Assembly: GCF_026230105.1 (NCBI RefSeq)
Contig: NC_079477.1
Span: forward strand, 12,839,001 to 12,903,000
DNA from: Diorhabda sublineata
Lineage: Eukaryota; Arthropoda; Insecta; Coleoptera; Chrysomelidae
Length of the DNA: 64,000 bases
Direction: 5' to 3'
The notes under the pieces were generated by a model. It was not told the origin of the DNA, searched no databases, and was given only the letters and a program-made list of their open reading frames with translations. Every line of letters starts with the position of its first letter. The first letter of the stretch is position 1. Both the position numbers and the translations under genes were made by a program. This document shows positions 45,741-57,617 of the stretch, piece by piece.

Positions 45741-46714
45741 TCAGGAAAATTGAATTCGCGTTCTGCCTAAATGAATCATTATTATCACTAAAAACGATCC
45801 CCTTTTGCAGTAATCTATGAATTTATCGATTTTTCCACTATATTTAAGATTTTGAGGAATCAAATTTATTGGAATGAAATAAAAAATAGCAATAAACCTA
45901 TCACCTTTTTTATATATAATTGATATGTGGTTCAAAAATAGATCATTCATCTCTGAAACCTTTCGAATTAGGTACTTTCGAAAAAAATATTGGCAATCAT
46001 CGGATCGTTTAGTTAAACTCAGAAAAAGGTAGTTTCGGTTTATAATGAGCAACAAGTCCATGAAATCACTTTGTATCAATTGAGAATCCGCAAAATTACA
46101 ATATACGTACAAAATTTTAAACATTCAAATATTTATTTGATGTGAATATTAAATACTGAGTGCCTCAATAACCAAATTAAATCCCGCGGTTAAGAAAGAT
46201 GACGGGCCTAATTTCATAAGCACAAATGTGTGCAAGATACAATTGGAAGCAGGTGTCTTTTTAAGCGACGAGTTGATAACAGAGGAGACTTCAGCAGGGA
46301 TATATGCAATTGAGCCAGTGCTGGAAACAATCTTTAGATGACCATCCAAGGTACTGAAAGTCATTCCAATTCAAGACGAAATAAATCAGTTAAGGTTGAT
46401 CATAGAGTTTATTACTAGCTACCTCAAGACATCATGCAAGATGCTGGATGTATAAAATAAAAAAGTGAAAAATAACTTTACGTATTGTTCAATTTCGCTC
46501 CTTTCCGGGATGTTCCGGAGAATATTCTGAGTAGTAGTACAGGAGACCACATCCAAACCAACGCCACAAATATAGTATATTGGCTTTTCAGAATTGTACA
46601 TTATATCATGAACTATTCTTTAAAGGTAACCGACATAATGGTTGGATTGCTGAGCACCTAGCATAATCAAAATCAAATTCCAACTTGTCATCATCATTTT
46701 AACAACTTTATCCT
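45741..46714 (-). pseudogene. Possible multi-exon host pseudogene, unrecognised
   Basis: Three minus-strand frames lie in series. The first (46714-46419) opens MMMTSWNLILIMLGAQQSN, signal-peptide-like, has one TAA after HYVGYL, and continues IVHDIMYNSEKPIYYICGVG, LDVVSCTTTQNILRNIPERS to a donor-like TAC|GTAAAG. The second (46364-46149) follows an acceptor-like GACTTTCAG. The third (46124-45741, 127 codons) is in the same frame as the second, separated by two stops. The leader, the ordered frames and the splice-like signals suggest a decayed secreted or membrane protein gene. An insect chemoreceptor of the ionotropic type is one guess, but I see no diagnostic motif. Splice phases do not join cleanly. 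Confidence 0.3.
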
Positions 46715-46826
46715 TTACTTCTATTCAAAGCCAAATCTTTCAGATTCTTTCTTGTTATTTTAATTGAAATTGATTCATTTAAAGCATAGTTTTTTCCACT
46801 ATAAAAACCTAATAGATCGTTTTCTG

Positions 46827-46845
46827 TTAGGTTAGGTTAGGTAAG
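46827..46845. repeat. Short TTAGG tract
   Basis: Three TTAGG units and a variant TAAGG. TTAGG is the common insect telomere unit. Short interstitial tracts are frequent in insects and need not mark a fusion. Confidence 0.8.
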
Positions 46846-47340
46846 GTTTCTGTTTTTCCTGTACTGTGGGATTCAGTGTATTGTATTGATTGATATAGCT
46901 TGGAATCGAATACATGGCAACTTAACTACATTGAATGTTCTGATTGGATAAATTAAACAAAAAAAAGATCATCAAATATGTCGTCTACGTAAAGTGGTAA
47001 AATTTATATGTATCAACCGTTATATCTGTCTACTGTTATCGTTGGTTAAAGTCTCTTCAATTGCAACTAAATTTTCAATAAGATATACAAGTAACGGTTC
47101 ACTGAATAGATAACAAAACATACCCTTTGCTATTTAAACCATTTCGTTTCAAATCTCATTTGAACAAATTCCTGTCTATTCAATATTTCGCTACTTGTTT
47201 CTTTTAGAAGAAACCCCTTCGGACTTTTACCTATTCGCGAAAATAATCCTTTTAACTTCATCCTTTTTTCTCACAATAGCATTTTATTTGCGGTAGAAAC
47301 TTCAAAAACCCAAAAACTTGTAATTTACATAGTTTACGGG
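46846..47340. other. AT-rich stretch, no gene seen
   Basis: No recognisable feature. Confidence 0.4.
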
Positions 47341-47350
47341 ACTTATATCT

Positions 47351-47608
47351 GTGAGTCGTCAAAAGCTGACTTCTGTGTCTCTGAGGGATCTTTCAACCCT
47401 TTCAGCGAAGTGGTCAGTACGGTCACTCCCCAATAATTGTGCAGACACAGTTGACTGTTGTGTTAATTGTTCTAAAGCCGAACTAAACCTCCCAAAGGAT
47501 CACGATACTCGTCGTAAATTTGTCAAGTCGTTATTTACGATATTTTTTGTTATATGCCGTAAAATTATAATTTTGTATAGAAGCAAATATTTAGAATTTT
47601 ATAGGTAG
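47351..47608 (+). CDS. GC-richer open frame, unrecognised
   Basis: An 85-codon plus frame (SRQKLTSVSLRDLSTLSAKW, SVRSLPNNCADTVDCCVNCS, KAELNLPKDHDTRRKFV) with a Cys-rich middle. The opposite strand is also open over the same interval and reads QLTQQSTVSAQLLGSDRTDH, FAERVERSLRDTEVSF. Either strand could be the coding one, and GC content above the surroundings explains part of the openness. No family is recognised. Confidence 0.2.
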   Translation: MSRQKLTSVSLRDLSTLSAKWSVRSLPNNCADTVDCCVNCSKAELNLPKDHDTRRKFVKSLFTIFFVICRKIIILYRSKYLEFYR

Positions 47609-49318
47609 TACATAGATTTATCAAGTCAATTTTATATTCTACATTATGTCTATCTATATCTATAAAAAAATCAAGAAATATTCTAGGCTTATTATATATT
47701 ACATAATACACTCTGTTCTTGATTTTTAACGCGCTCACTCCAATACCTGACAATATAAAATTAATATCCACCTCATTATGCATCGTCATAGTTTCGTAGG
47801 TGGAATATATAGATTTTATTTTGTTCTATATTTCAATTAATAAGCAAAAGCAGTATGTATACTTAACTCAAAGGTTCAATGTTCTGAACAAAATGAAATT
47901 TTGTGATTATTGATCATCATAGTTCTCTTTTATTCACATAGTTGCTCGCATCAGTTATTTTACCAATGAACTGAAATTTGATGAAAATGATTTAATAACC
48001 ATATTGAGTTATCAAAATATACAGAGTGTTTCCGAATTATTCTATGTAATTATATAATGATTCTTTTCAATGGTATAATTGTCTCAGCCTATTGCCTTCG
48101 GATTTATCAAACCTAGAATTTGCTGAATGAAATTGAGTTTCTTTTAATTTCATGCATTGGTATTGTTTAACTCCTACGTTATCGGGAGCCTTGTGGGCCC
48201 TAATTGTTTAGAAAATCACTCCTGCGAGTCCTTAGTTGTGTTCACACTAGCTCTCTAGAATGCTTTGGGTGCCACTGGTTTGGAAGCAAGTCATCATTTA
48301 ACTTACATTTTCTTTTCGATATTTCATTGACAAAGCTTCAAGTTTCATTACTTAAATTTGGAATTACTCAATTTTACTCTCTACTTTGTAGGTGTTTGGC
48401 TTGAGGTTTTTTGTGATAATAGAGAACAATTATAATTCTAAACTTTCGATGGAGTTGGCTCATAACTTTGTTCTTGAAAAAAAATTATAGTGGAATATGT
48501 ATTAAAAACGAAAATGTCTTCTTAATTATAATTGCTTTTCCATTTCCAATGCATTGGAGTAAAATTAGGAGTGCATGAGTGCTTTTTATTAAGCAATACA
48601 GATTTGTGAAATTTACTTAGTGGGCAGAGCCCTCACCTTCTTTGGTTTGAAGATGTGAGTGTATAGTATATTCCAGTTTTATTTTGGTAATATGTTGAAT
48701 ATCGGGTTCAGCTTGAATTACAGGTGAGGATTTCAAAAAAATCCACAAAGATGTATGTTAACCGTATAATCAACCTAACGCAATAAAATGGCCATCGATT
48801 GGTAGCTCTGTCTTGTGTTGTGTGTTGGTGTCATCAACAGTTCCAGAAATTTCAACTGAATTGCTAATTCTAGTTACTGAGCATCTTGCAATTTATCAAC
48901 CTTTATTTTCTCAGGTTGCAACCTTTAATAATATAGTAATCATAAACTTTCTTTTGTTATCACTGTTAACGTGATTATTTATAGTAGATAATAACAAGAC
49001 ATACTTGCCTGATTTTGGTACATATGATACCAAAACACAATTATTACGTCATAGGCAAACTTGCTTATAGTTCCTTATGTTCTTGGCGGAACATTTCTTT
49101 GAGTCGAGTATTTTTGGAGAAGTATGGATTTATTCTTTTGAATAGTACCGATGTCGATGTTTTTCCATAAAATTATTTACCAAAGAAGCTAACGTAAAAT
49201 TCATGACATCATTTCCTAAGTTTTACTTTAGGCTTGTATTAGTCACTCTAAGCTGAGTCTCTCGCGCCGAAATTTTCGTCTTAAATCGGTATATACCTTG
49301 ATATCTTTCTGGTATACA
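47609..49318. other. AT-rich stretch, no gene seen
   Basis: Frames at 47565-47789 (-) and 48204-48404 (+) show no motif. Nothing else is supported in about 1.7 kb. Confidence 0.4.
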
Positions 49319-49320
49319 TA

Positions 49321-49640
49321 CGAGAGTTGCTACTTAAGCTTTGAGATATGGCAACACTCATGTGAATATGTCAAAACTGACATTGATATCAGAAAGTCTA
49401 GCATTTTTAATGGTAAACCTACCAAGAACGTGTTGTCGTCATACGAATCATACAAAAAATTTTCGACGTCAATTGAACCAACAGCAGTCTACCGATCAAC
49501 TGATTTCGACTTTTGGTGATGAACCACCATCTCTAGCCACCGTTTTTCGCTGGTAATCCGAATTCAATCGTGGTTGCACTTCGCCATAACATCTTTTTAA
49601 ATCAGCCAAGTAGTTCCACAAAAACTCTTATGTTTAATGG
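49321..49640 (+). mobile_element. Mariner 5' end and transposase N-terminus, fourth lineage
   Basis: The left end CGAGAGTTGCTACTTAAGCT starts right after a TA at 49319-49320, followed by a leader with ATATGGCAACACTCATG and AAACTGACATTGATATCAG. The transposase start is read as NFRRQLNQQQSTDQLISTFG, DEPPSLATVFRW, stop, SEFNRGCTS, the helix-turn-helix region of the mariner lineage that includes SETMAR-like proteins. It ends near 49620 and no right end follows. Two overlapping open frames (49298-49519 and 49341-49556) cover it. Confidence 0.8.
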
Positions 49641-50540
49641 GAGCATAATCTCAAAAGCACAAGATTTTCATCGATTCTTACTTTTGATTGATGTATTCTT
49701 TATTATTTAATTTCCGATGTAAAACCTTTGGTATTTCAGTAGACTTTGGGCTTCTTTTCTCACATTTTTCACACTGGGTGGTGTAACTAGACTACATATT
49801 ATGATTTTGACATTTATAGGTTTCTGTTCGAATCAAAAAATAGAATCCAGGAATTTCGTGGCCAAGAAAGGGTTGGTTTTACATTCAGATTGTTCAGACT
49901 GATTATTATCATGTATCGAAGAAATCTAATGGTTCTTCATGAGTCTCAATCTCCTGATACCATATCAGTAGCGTTTTCTCATTTTCTATTGTTTTACGAT
50001 GAAACTTTTTATAAATAAATTAGAGTGCTAAAAATTTATATCAATATGCTGACTTTCCATTCAAATAATCTAGTTATCTAGAAGTATTTTGATAAAAAAA
50101 TATGTGATTCAGTTAGAAATGCATCACTTCCATTCTTCATCACTTCGTTGCTTGTTATTTGAGCTTTCCTTAATTTTTTCTTGTCAGGTTCTGATTTTCT
50201 TCGTAATGAGGGCTTACAAAATGGAATTTCCTCATGAACTGATTGACATAATGTTTTGGTGTAATAAAGAGTATATTGTTTGAATGTTTTATATGGTTTC
50301 CTAATATATAAATTCGACCCATTGTCCTTTTTTTATTCTTTAGATTTTCTCCGTCAGTCAATTACTTAAAGTAGTAATTATTATATGTTATAGAAAAAAT
50401 TACACCCCAGATATTCAAACAATATTGAAATTTTTTGCTTTTCGCAGAGTAAAGATACGGTATTAGTTGTTTTTGACGTTCACAGTGGGCCATCAGATCC
50501 TGTCTGCACATGCTGTAATCTCATTCTATTAAACAAAGTT
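49641..50540. other. AT-rich stretch, no gene seen
   Basis: Frames at 50089-50283 (+) and 50170-50361 (-) have no motif. Confidence 0.4.
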
Positions 50541-50544
50541 AATT

Positions 50545-50720
50545 TAATATTTTCCAGTGACGGCCGCTGCATTTCTACCGAACTAAGACGGGCGGGAGAC
50601 GCGGGTTCTGCCTACACGGCCCCAAACGTAATTGGTCGGCATGTACATATCAAAGAGAAAATATATTCTCCTCGACCCTAGCATGAAACCCGGACAGATC
50701 GAGCGGTCGGTCGATGGATA
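50545..50720. promoter_or_regulatory. GC-rich islet with an exon-like frame
   Basis: A sharp GC-rich patch preceded by an acceptor-like AATATTTTCCAG. From there a plus frame reads DGRCISTELRRAGDAGSAYT, APNVIGRHVHIKEKIYSPRP and stops. It also contains TAATTG and a GAGCGGTCGGTCGATGG string. It could be a terminal coding exon or a regulatory element. No family is recognised. Confidence 0.3.
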
Positions 50721-53150
50721 AAAAATAATATAAATTGCGTAGAAGTCGAATGAGAAAAGATTTTTTTATTTCTTGTGCTTAATCGAAAACATGGCTAGGT
50801 CCGAAGAATGGTTGTCTGGTTGGCTGAGGAATTCTATTACTAATGACGTTTTATCAGTAGAATTAAAAGAATACTGTGTCTACTGATACTCAAATTATAA
50901 TGAACATCATTTATTATGTGTTAAACTTGAAACTTTATATCTAATAGCACAGCCTAACAATTCTACTACCATTTACTACTATTATCAATTTAGGTGGGAG
51001 GCGTAATAAAAAATACAATGAATGAATTTTTTAAACAGCAATTGGGTAATTTTCATGAAATATTGTAACTCCTCTCCTAGCAGTTTTTAGAATAAACCTA
51101 ATCGACATGGGATGTTTTTTTTTTGTAAGAACATCATCAAGGCTGAAAATGTTGGTAATAACTTTGATATTGTAGGGGCATTTGTGAGGAATAAAAAATA
51201 TATAGTATACATTCCCTCAGTGTGTCCCAATATCCAGATTAAAACATTGTCTAAAGTTTTTAAAAAATCTGTTTAGAACTATGACTTGTCTAATGTAAAT
51301 ACAACAAACTTTCAAAATTTCTCTGAATTTAGGATCATAAGTCATTAAATACTTGTCTAATGTTAACTTAATATTTATCCCACGAAAAATAATCATTCCG
51401 TCACAGCATTAGAAACAGTGGATTAGTAGTTATATTTTTGAGGATATTGGTAATACTTGCATTAGTTTTTTTAGTTGGTAGTAAGATTACTCGTTCGAAT
51501 TGATGTTTGTTAGAGTAATTTTTGGAAGAAGGTTCTATTTTCTTAAAGATTATAATATTCTATTCAATGATTCCATTACAGTGAAAAATAAAAAAGGTAA
51601 TTATAATATTTCAAATCTATTTTTTTCATGAAGTATGTTTTTAGAGGTAGTGTAGCGAACAGGTAGCTGATAAGGTAATGTTGCAAGATTGTTTTAGGTA
51701 ATGATTTGTTTTCTCATACCCTCACCGTCATTCCATCATTTTGAATAAAACTGCTTATGCTGCATTTATTTTCATACTATTCAAACCTTGTTTTGTTTGA
51801 AAGAAACAGTAACAATTTTTAACGGTTTGTCAATTTAATGCTATAAACATTCAGTAAGACTATGTTCGTAGTATTCACGTTGAAAATCAATACAAAAGAA
51901 CACACGAAATGAGTCAGTCAAGATTGTATTGAAATATTAATGAAATAATTTGAGAAGAAAGATACCTGACAAAAGAGCAACCGTTATCATCTTCAAAATA
52001 ACCAGAACCCGCTTTTAGTTCTATATTTTCTCGTCTACATCGTCTCACTCATCAGTCGCATCATACGACTGACTCTTTCCTAAAATGCAGAATGTGTTGA
52101 AATAGGAACGTTTTTACACTAATCCAAACTTTGGGAATGTTGCAGCAGTTGCAGTTGAAGTTATTTCGAAAGAAGGCTTCTGAAAATGTTTGTATCAATA
52201 GATTCAGTACTAACTTGAAGATCTATAAATATTTGTTAGACAGAATGAGTGTTTTAGGAGCAATGCTGTCTGTAATGGGGGTTGTCAAGCAGCTGATCTG
52301 CGCTTTAAATAAGCTCAAACAATTTTCTCTATTTACAACAAGAAACATCTGCTAGATATGTAAAATCCGAACAAAATTCGAACTAAATAAAAAAATTGAG
52401 ACCTTTTTGCCTCCTTTCTTCTGAATTGAAGATATACTCAACATTTCAATAATATAAAAGATTAATATCTCTATTACTGAGAAATCTTATGAAGAATTTT
52501 GAGCAATTCATATGAAATTGACAACTTTCATTTTTAAATCAACTGGTTTCTTTGTTATATGTTACACAAAATGAATACATTTCATATAACAACAAAAATA
52601 TAAGTTATAGGAACATTTTAACGGTTAAAGTGCCAAATTTGTGAAATGAATCTAAATTTAGTTTTTGATTGCTTTATTCCATCATCAATATTTTCATATT
52701 TAACACAATATATGTACAAAGATAAAAATAATGAGGATACAAAATATATTTACAGAGTACATTAAATTTGCCGCATAATGTCCAATTGTGAAACTGGAAC
52801 AAGTAAAGAATAAAAAGCTTGTTGTAACATGTGAGCGAACTTCTTATAAATAGTGAGAGAAGAACAAAATTTATGAACATCATAATCAGTTATAATCTCA
52901 CTAAATAAGTACTAAAATAATCGATCTATTTCAAGTAACGAACGTAATCTGCTAAAAATGACCAAAGAGTAGTTTTAGTGGATTTTTAAGGATGTCCAGT
53001 TACGAGCGAAGAATAATATTCGATAATTTTTTTGGGCGAGGATTGGGAAGAAGTAGCACAATAATAAAAAAAGTACTCGAACTTACTATATATAAATATG
53101 TACCAAACAAAATAATTATTATATATTATACTTATATACAAAGCAGAAAA
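50721..53150. other. Long AT-rich stretch, no gene seen
   Basis: Frames at 52131-52355 (+), 52674-52883 (-) and 52992-53192 (+) carry no recognised motif. Confidence 0.4.
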
Positions 53151-53159
53151 CTAAACAAA

Positions 53160-53275
53160 GTCGTGCCTGCCATATCTCTAGGAGCTGCGTAGCTTCACTG
53201 AGAACTAGGCGAACGAGATTTGATTGCTTCGCTGTTCCGAGACAGAATTTACTTGCTAGAAATGTTACAAAAAGT
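53160..53275 (-). repeat. LTR-like repeat family, partial copy inside the retrotransposon
   Basis: Shares CTCTAGGAGCTGCGTAGCT, CTGAGAACTAG and GCTGTTCCGAGACAGA blocks with 53553-53660 in the same orientation, about 390 bp apart. It carries only the 3' portion of the repeat. It interrupts the non-LTR reverse transcriptase reading. Confidence 0.75.
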
Positions 53276-53548
53276 TGTTGCAGTAGAGTTATGGCTGTTT
53301 GGGCTAGAGTATACATTATTAAGTAGGAGAATATAATATCATTTGTGTATTTGTTAGTTAAAAACCCGGATTGATGAATAAGTATTTTATATTTAAACAG
53401 AAATAATAAAAGCCTCTTTTTGACAAATCTTTCTGATGATATAGATAACGTGGGAAGAAGTGCAATTGGGCGATAATTCGATGATTGATTTTCATGTCAT
53501 CCTATATGCAGAGGTATAATTATAACCGTCTTAAGGCAATTGGGAAAA
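53276..53548 (-). pseudogene. CR1/Jockey-like reverse transcriptase, second segment
   Basis: Minus-strand reading: FPNCLKTVIIIPLHIG, stop, HENQSSNYRPIALLPTLSIS, SERFVKKRLLLFLFKYKILI, then HQSGFLTN. The NYRPIxLLPTLSKxxE block is the fingers motif of CR1/Jockey-type polymerases, preceded by the FPxxLKxAKVIPLFKKGD motif. The segment begins just where the adjacent LTR-like copy ends, and the polymerase is lost in a second LTR-like piece. Confidence 0.85.
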
Positions 53549-53550
53549 GT

Positions 53551-53831
53551 GTCGTGTCTCTAGGAGTTGCGTAGCTCCACTGAGAACTAGAGATACGAGA
53601 TCTGATGACTTTGCTGTTCCGAGACAGACTTTACTTGCTATTAAGACATTAAAAAAGTTATAAAAGAATGACTCTAGGAATTTCCAAAAGAAGGTAACTT
53701 GGAATACCCAGGGTCAGGTATCGGTTAGTCAAGGGTCGAACGATTAATGTTTTATAGAGAAAGATGTTCCGGGAAATGTGTACATGAATTAAATATTTCT
53801 AAATGCGAGGGCAAACGGCGTTACCGTTACA
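53551..53831 (-). repeat. LTR-like repeat family, copy 3
   Basis: On the minus strand it starts TGTAACGGTAACGCCGTTTG at 53831 and ends near ...CTAGAGACACGACA at 53551. It shares all major blocks with the 13.1 and 44.1 kb copies (TAAATGCGAGGGCA, GGGTCAGGTATCGGTTAGTC, AAAAGAAGGTAACTTGGAAT on the plus strand). It abuts the reverse transcriptase segment. Confidence 0.7.
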
Positions 53832-55130
53832 TTTTCATTGCTCTGGTGATTATACAACGAAAGATTTTCAGACGTTTTCAGAAACTTCGGAAGGTACTAT
53901 TGTCTAATTATGTTGTCAATTGAAAATCTGAAATTTTGACATTAATAGATAGTAATAACAAAAATATCTTTTTCACGAAATAGACAAATAATGGTGTCGA
54001 TCAGAAAAAGACATATATAAGAAGAGCTGTCTCTGTGTATAAAATACTATTGCGAAACTTTAAGATGGCCCCAATGTATGGAAATTCGAAAATTTAGGAT
54101 AGAGGCCTTAATAAATTAAAAAGCTTAAGAAGATGTGGGTTCAATTTTGATAATCTTTTTTTCAGTACATTATCTGTTCACCAACCGTTTTCTCTACTTT
54201 CTTATACTACTTTGATGAAGACACTTCCTTTTCAGATCAGCCCTAAATTGCTGGCGAGCGCTACTATGGAAAGTTATTAAACTATACTATTTTCTCTCGA
54301 TTCCAGATGGATATGTTTTAAAGTTATATCCTAAGTATAATATACAGGTCTCCTCACCTCTACCCTCCAAATTTTAGATGCTCATATGGATAATGTTATG
54401 TGTGTAATAAGAATAATTAAAAAAAATGCTACTTACAAATTATTCACACGTATTTTAGCCTACAAACCTGATTAAAAGCCCCGCTGTGGGAACAAATATT
54501 TACTATGATTGAAAGTAGTCTCAGAATTTTTTCAGATCTTAACAGATACTATTGGATTTGTGTTTTGTCACAAACGGTCTTCCATACAGAAATTTATTTT
54601 GGATTACAAGATTATTATTCCCGTTAACAATTTTTTTTGAAATTAAAAGTCATACTATTTCCACAATTACTTTTGTCCAAGTAGGAATCCGCGAAAAAAT
54701 GTTTACCCAAAGGTTATTGTGATCATTTTAATGCTTCTATCCAAGAAATTGAGACATTTGCTCAATTTCCAGGTAGATGTAGGTTATGACTAAATGGAAG
54801 AAAGTATCTAATAATGAATAAAATGATTAAATTTAATTTCAATTGTAATGGTTTATTTTTTTCAATTTAGAATATAAATAGTCACTCTAGGAAATATCGA
54901 ATAATCCTTTCTGTAATATCTTCATAATTCAGTATAATGTCATTTAGTATCGTATTTTCAATTTTTAGATGTAATGCAGGTTTACTGATAAGTTGTTTAA
55001 TGGATTTCAAATGAACTTAATAGGAAAAATGATTATTTTATTAAGCTTTCTTGATTTGGTAAAACACTATAATGGAATTTAATTTATCAATTTACATAAA
55101 AAATGTATTTATGGTCATTGAAACTCTTTT
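53832..55130. other. Unassigned insertion within the retrotransposon
   Basis: About 1.3 kb lying between the two halves of the polymerase. No open frame or known element is recognised in it. Together with the LTR-like copy it makes an insertion of about 1.6 kb. Confidence 0.5.
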
Positions 55131-55134
55131 TAAA

Positions 55135-55803
55135 TTGTTGAATATAAGTTTTTATCAAATCAAATGAGAAGTATTGATTATTATCTATTGGTGTACCTAT
55201 AATTTGAAATGGAACTTTATTAAGGTGGTAAAGTGATTCATTGTGCTATCTGGTAGACTCGAAAACATTTTTGAAGTCCATCAGTTACAGATGAGCATTT
55301 ATTTTTGCGAAGCTCTGCTAAAATTACCGGCATAAAGAAGATACTGTGTAAGTTAGCATTATGGAAGCGGATCATGAGTAGAAGTTATAGAATTTGATAA
55401 ATTTTTGGCTAAATTTAAAGATTATTGAGGTTATCAGGTGAACTTAAGATTATGATCGACGAAGAAGGCTTATTTCTTAAATCATTCACAATGGACCATG
55501 TTTCTTTAGAAACATTACGAGAATTGACGAGTCTCCTATTATAATAAATATCTTTGGAACTTTTATTGTTTTATGAAACATTTTTCTGTATAGTTTCACG
55601 TAATTATTAAAGGAGACACTATCTGAGAATTTCCTTAGGTGAGATAAAGATCGCATATTCTTTGCAAATATACGTAAACCTTTAGTGAACCAGGGTTTAT
55701 GCTGCTTATTTTTAATACGCCCGAGGAAAAAAGATTTGAATGCTAGACTACTTAGTGTTTCTATGAATCTAGAAAAAAAGAAGTCCACATCACTAGAGAG
55801 CAT
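55135..55803 (-). pseudogene. CR1/Jockey-like element, linker and first polymerase segment
   Basis: On the minus strand from 55803: FSRFIETLSSLAFKSFFLGR, KPWFTKGLRIFAKNMRSLSH, FNNYVKLYRKMFHKTIKVPK, the linker between endonuclease and polymerase. After a frame change come KETWSIVNDLRNKPSSSII, SIFFMPVILAELRKNKCSSV, TDGLQ and MNHFTTLIKFHF (family PLTHLINLSxxxGxFP). The next expected block is FPNCLKT, which occurs at 53548. This is the same element interrupted by 1.6 kb. Several stops and shifts are present, and the catalytic YADD is not seen. Confidence 0.85.
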
Positions 55804-56090
55804 GTTACAGTCGGTTGTTTGACAACTGTGCTTAATGTTTTAAAAACTTTTTCCGAAAAGATACGGAATAATATACACATAAATATAGTCAATACAAGAT
55901 ATTTTTAATCTAATTAATGACAATATTACCTGACGGCGTGCCAATATCTTTTCTTAAACAACTTTTGTTTCAAAACAATAGATTACATATATGACACAAA
56001 ATTTGTTCTATAATTTTCTATGAATCATTTAAAATGGCCAATTAATCTGAAAAAATTGTGTAGGTATATTTTGTATGTTTTTATAAATGA
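55804..56090. other. AT-rich spacer
   Basis: Upstream side of the non-LTR element on the minus strand. The expected endonuclease domain is not recognisable. Confidence 0.45.
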
Positions 56091-56094
56091 GCAG

Positions 56095-57110
56095 GGCCAA
56101 CCCTAGGGTGTCGGCCACCCGCGTGCAAAATTCATTCAAACATCTAAAAATGAAAAGTCTAATTTTAATGAAAATTCAAATGAAATTTGGGAGTCTAGAG
56201 TTTATCTTCGAATCAGCCTGGTGATAATAGTGACAGTACAAAACAACAATACACACTCAGATTATACCATCCAATAACAACTTAAACATAAATTTCCGAA
56301 TAGGAAAGTATTTAAATCAGTCCGTCTAAAAACACTACCTATACCTATGTAATAACTTTTCTGAATTACTGGGAAGCAAATTTGTCAATAACTTCTGTTA
56401 AATCTATTTTTTCAGAGAGTGTCGATAGACATGATGGCCGAATCTGTTAGCCTTTCTTGAATAATATTATTTTTTAGACGGTAGTAACCAATATTTAAGT
56501 TGGTTATTTTTCACATAGGAAAAAATCTTTGAATGGAGTTATTTCATATCTATGTCTTTCGTAGTAATTTCTTCCTCCTTAGTTAGTTAACATTTAATTC
56601 CATGCAAGCTTTTTAAGATTTCCATTAGAAATGTTATGAAATTGGTACAGAAAGTAACATATTTAATAGCATTCGTATAATGAGGTATATGTTCCATTTG
56701 TTGAGGAAATCGTGAGAACAAGAATAGCAAAATAGAAAGCTGGACTGAACTGCTGGAAGGAAATTGAAACTTGTTCATTACTGCCTTCATAATCAAATGA
56801 ACTGTCCTTTTTCTTAAGCTTGGAAATGTGAAATTCGGGATCAATACCTAAATCTGTAGCAAGTTTTGTTGCTGTTTGATCAAATATTTGGAAAACGTCG
56901 TGATAGATTCGAAATACCGATTATTCTTCATCATCAATTTAGGATTTAAAGCCTGACGATAAACCTAATAAAAAAGCATGATGTCTGCTTTTTACATTTG
57001 AATTCGATAAAATTTTTGTCACGAATTGTGTAATAAAGTAGAGTGAAGGTCTTCCATTATCTGACTAATATTCATATGAATGAAATTTCTGTGAACTTAG
57101 TAGAAATAAT
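56095..57110 (-). pseudogene. ZMYM1-type hAT element remnant
   Basis: On the minus strand: YHDVFQIFDQTATKLATDLG, IDPEFHISKLKKKDSSFDYE, then text in shifting frames with EILKSLHGI, and ERLTDSAIMSIDTLSEKIDL, TEVIDKFASQ. The last block is a hAT dimerisation domain of the kind found in zinc-finger-MYM-1-like transposases (family RLNSLALLSIExxxAxxIxxxxxIDxFA). The terminus at about 56098 carries GGGCCAACCCTAGGGTGTCG and CACCCGCGTGCAAAAT, the outer end of this hAT group. The other end was not found. Many stops are present. Confidence 0.78.
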
Positions 57111-57203
57111 CCTTAAGAGTAATATTCCAAAGGTCGGCTTGGTATAAAATCGCTATACTGAGTAAGTTACAAAATCCAAAATAATATCTATGCTTGCTTT
57201 TTT

Positions 57204-57205
<2 letters not shown>

Positions 57206-57243
<38 letters not shown>
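57206..57243. repeat. (TA)n microsatellite
   Basis: An uninterrupted TA tract of about 38 bp. Confidence 0.95.
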
Positions 57244-57245
<2 letters not shown>

Positions 57246-57617
57246 CATTAGTTACACATTTATGTAGTTGAAAAAAGGAACATAATATTAAGTTTACTAA
57301 CTGGATGTCATATTAATTGAATTAAAATTTTACTTAATAAACTGATTTATATTAGGAGCGTTAGTAGATTTACACTGTTGTAACGTTGATAGCAGAACAT
57401 TTGACTAAAACTATCGAACTGCAGCAGAAAATCTTGCTTTAGACTCCGTCCGATTCGGATCAGAGGTGTCTTCACCACTATATATAATAACTGGTTCATT
57501 ATCTATATTTACAATATTTCATTCTCGAGTAAACCAGTATTCATCTATTTTTCTGTTATCTCTAGCACAATTATCCGAAACGTTCACACTACAATTTTCC
57601 AATACCTCTTTGTTGTC

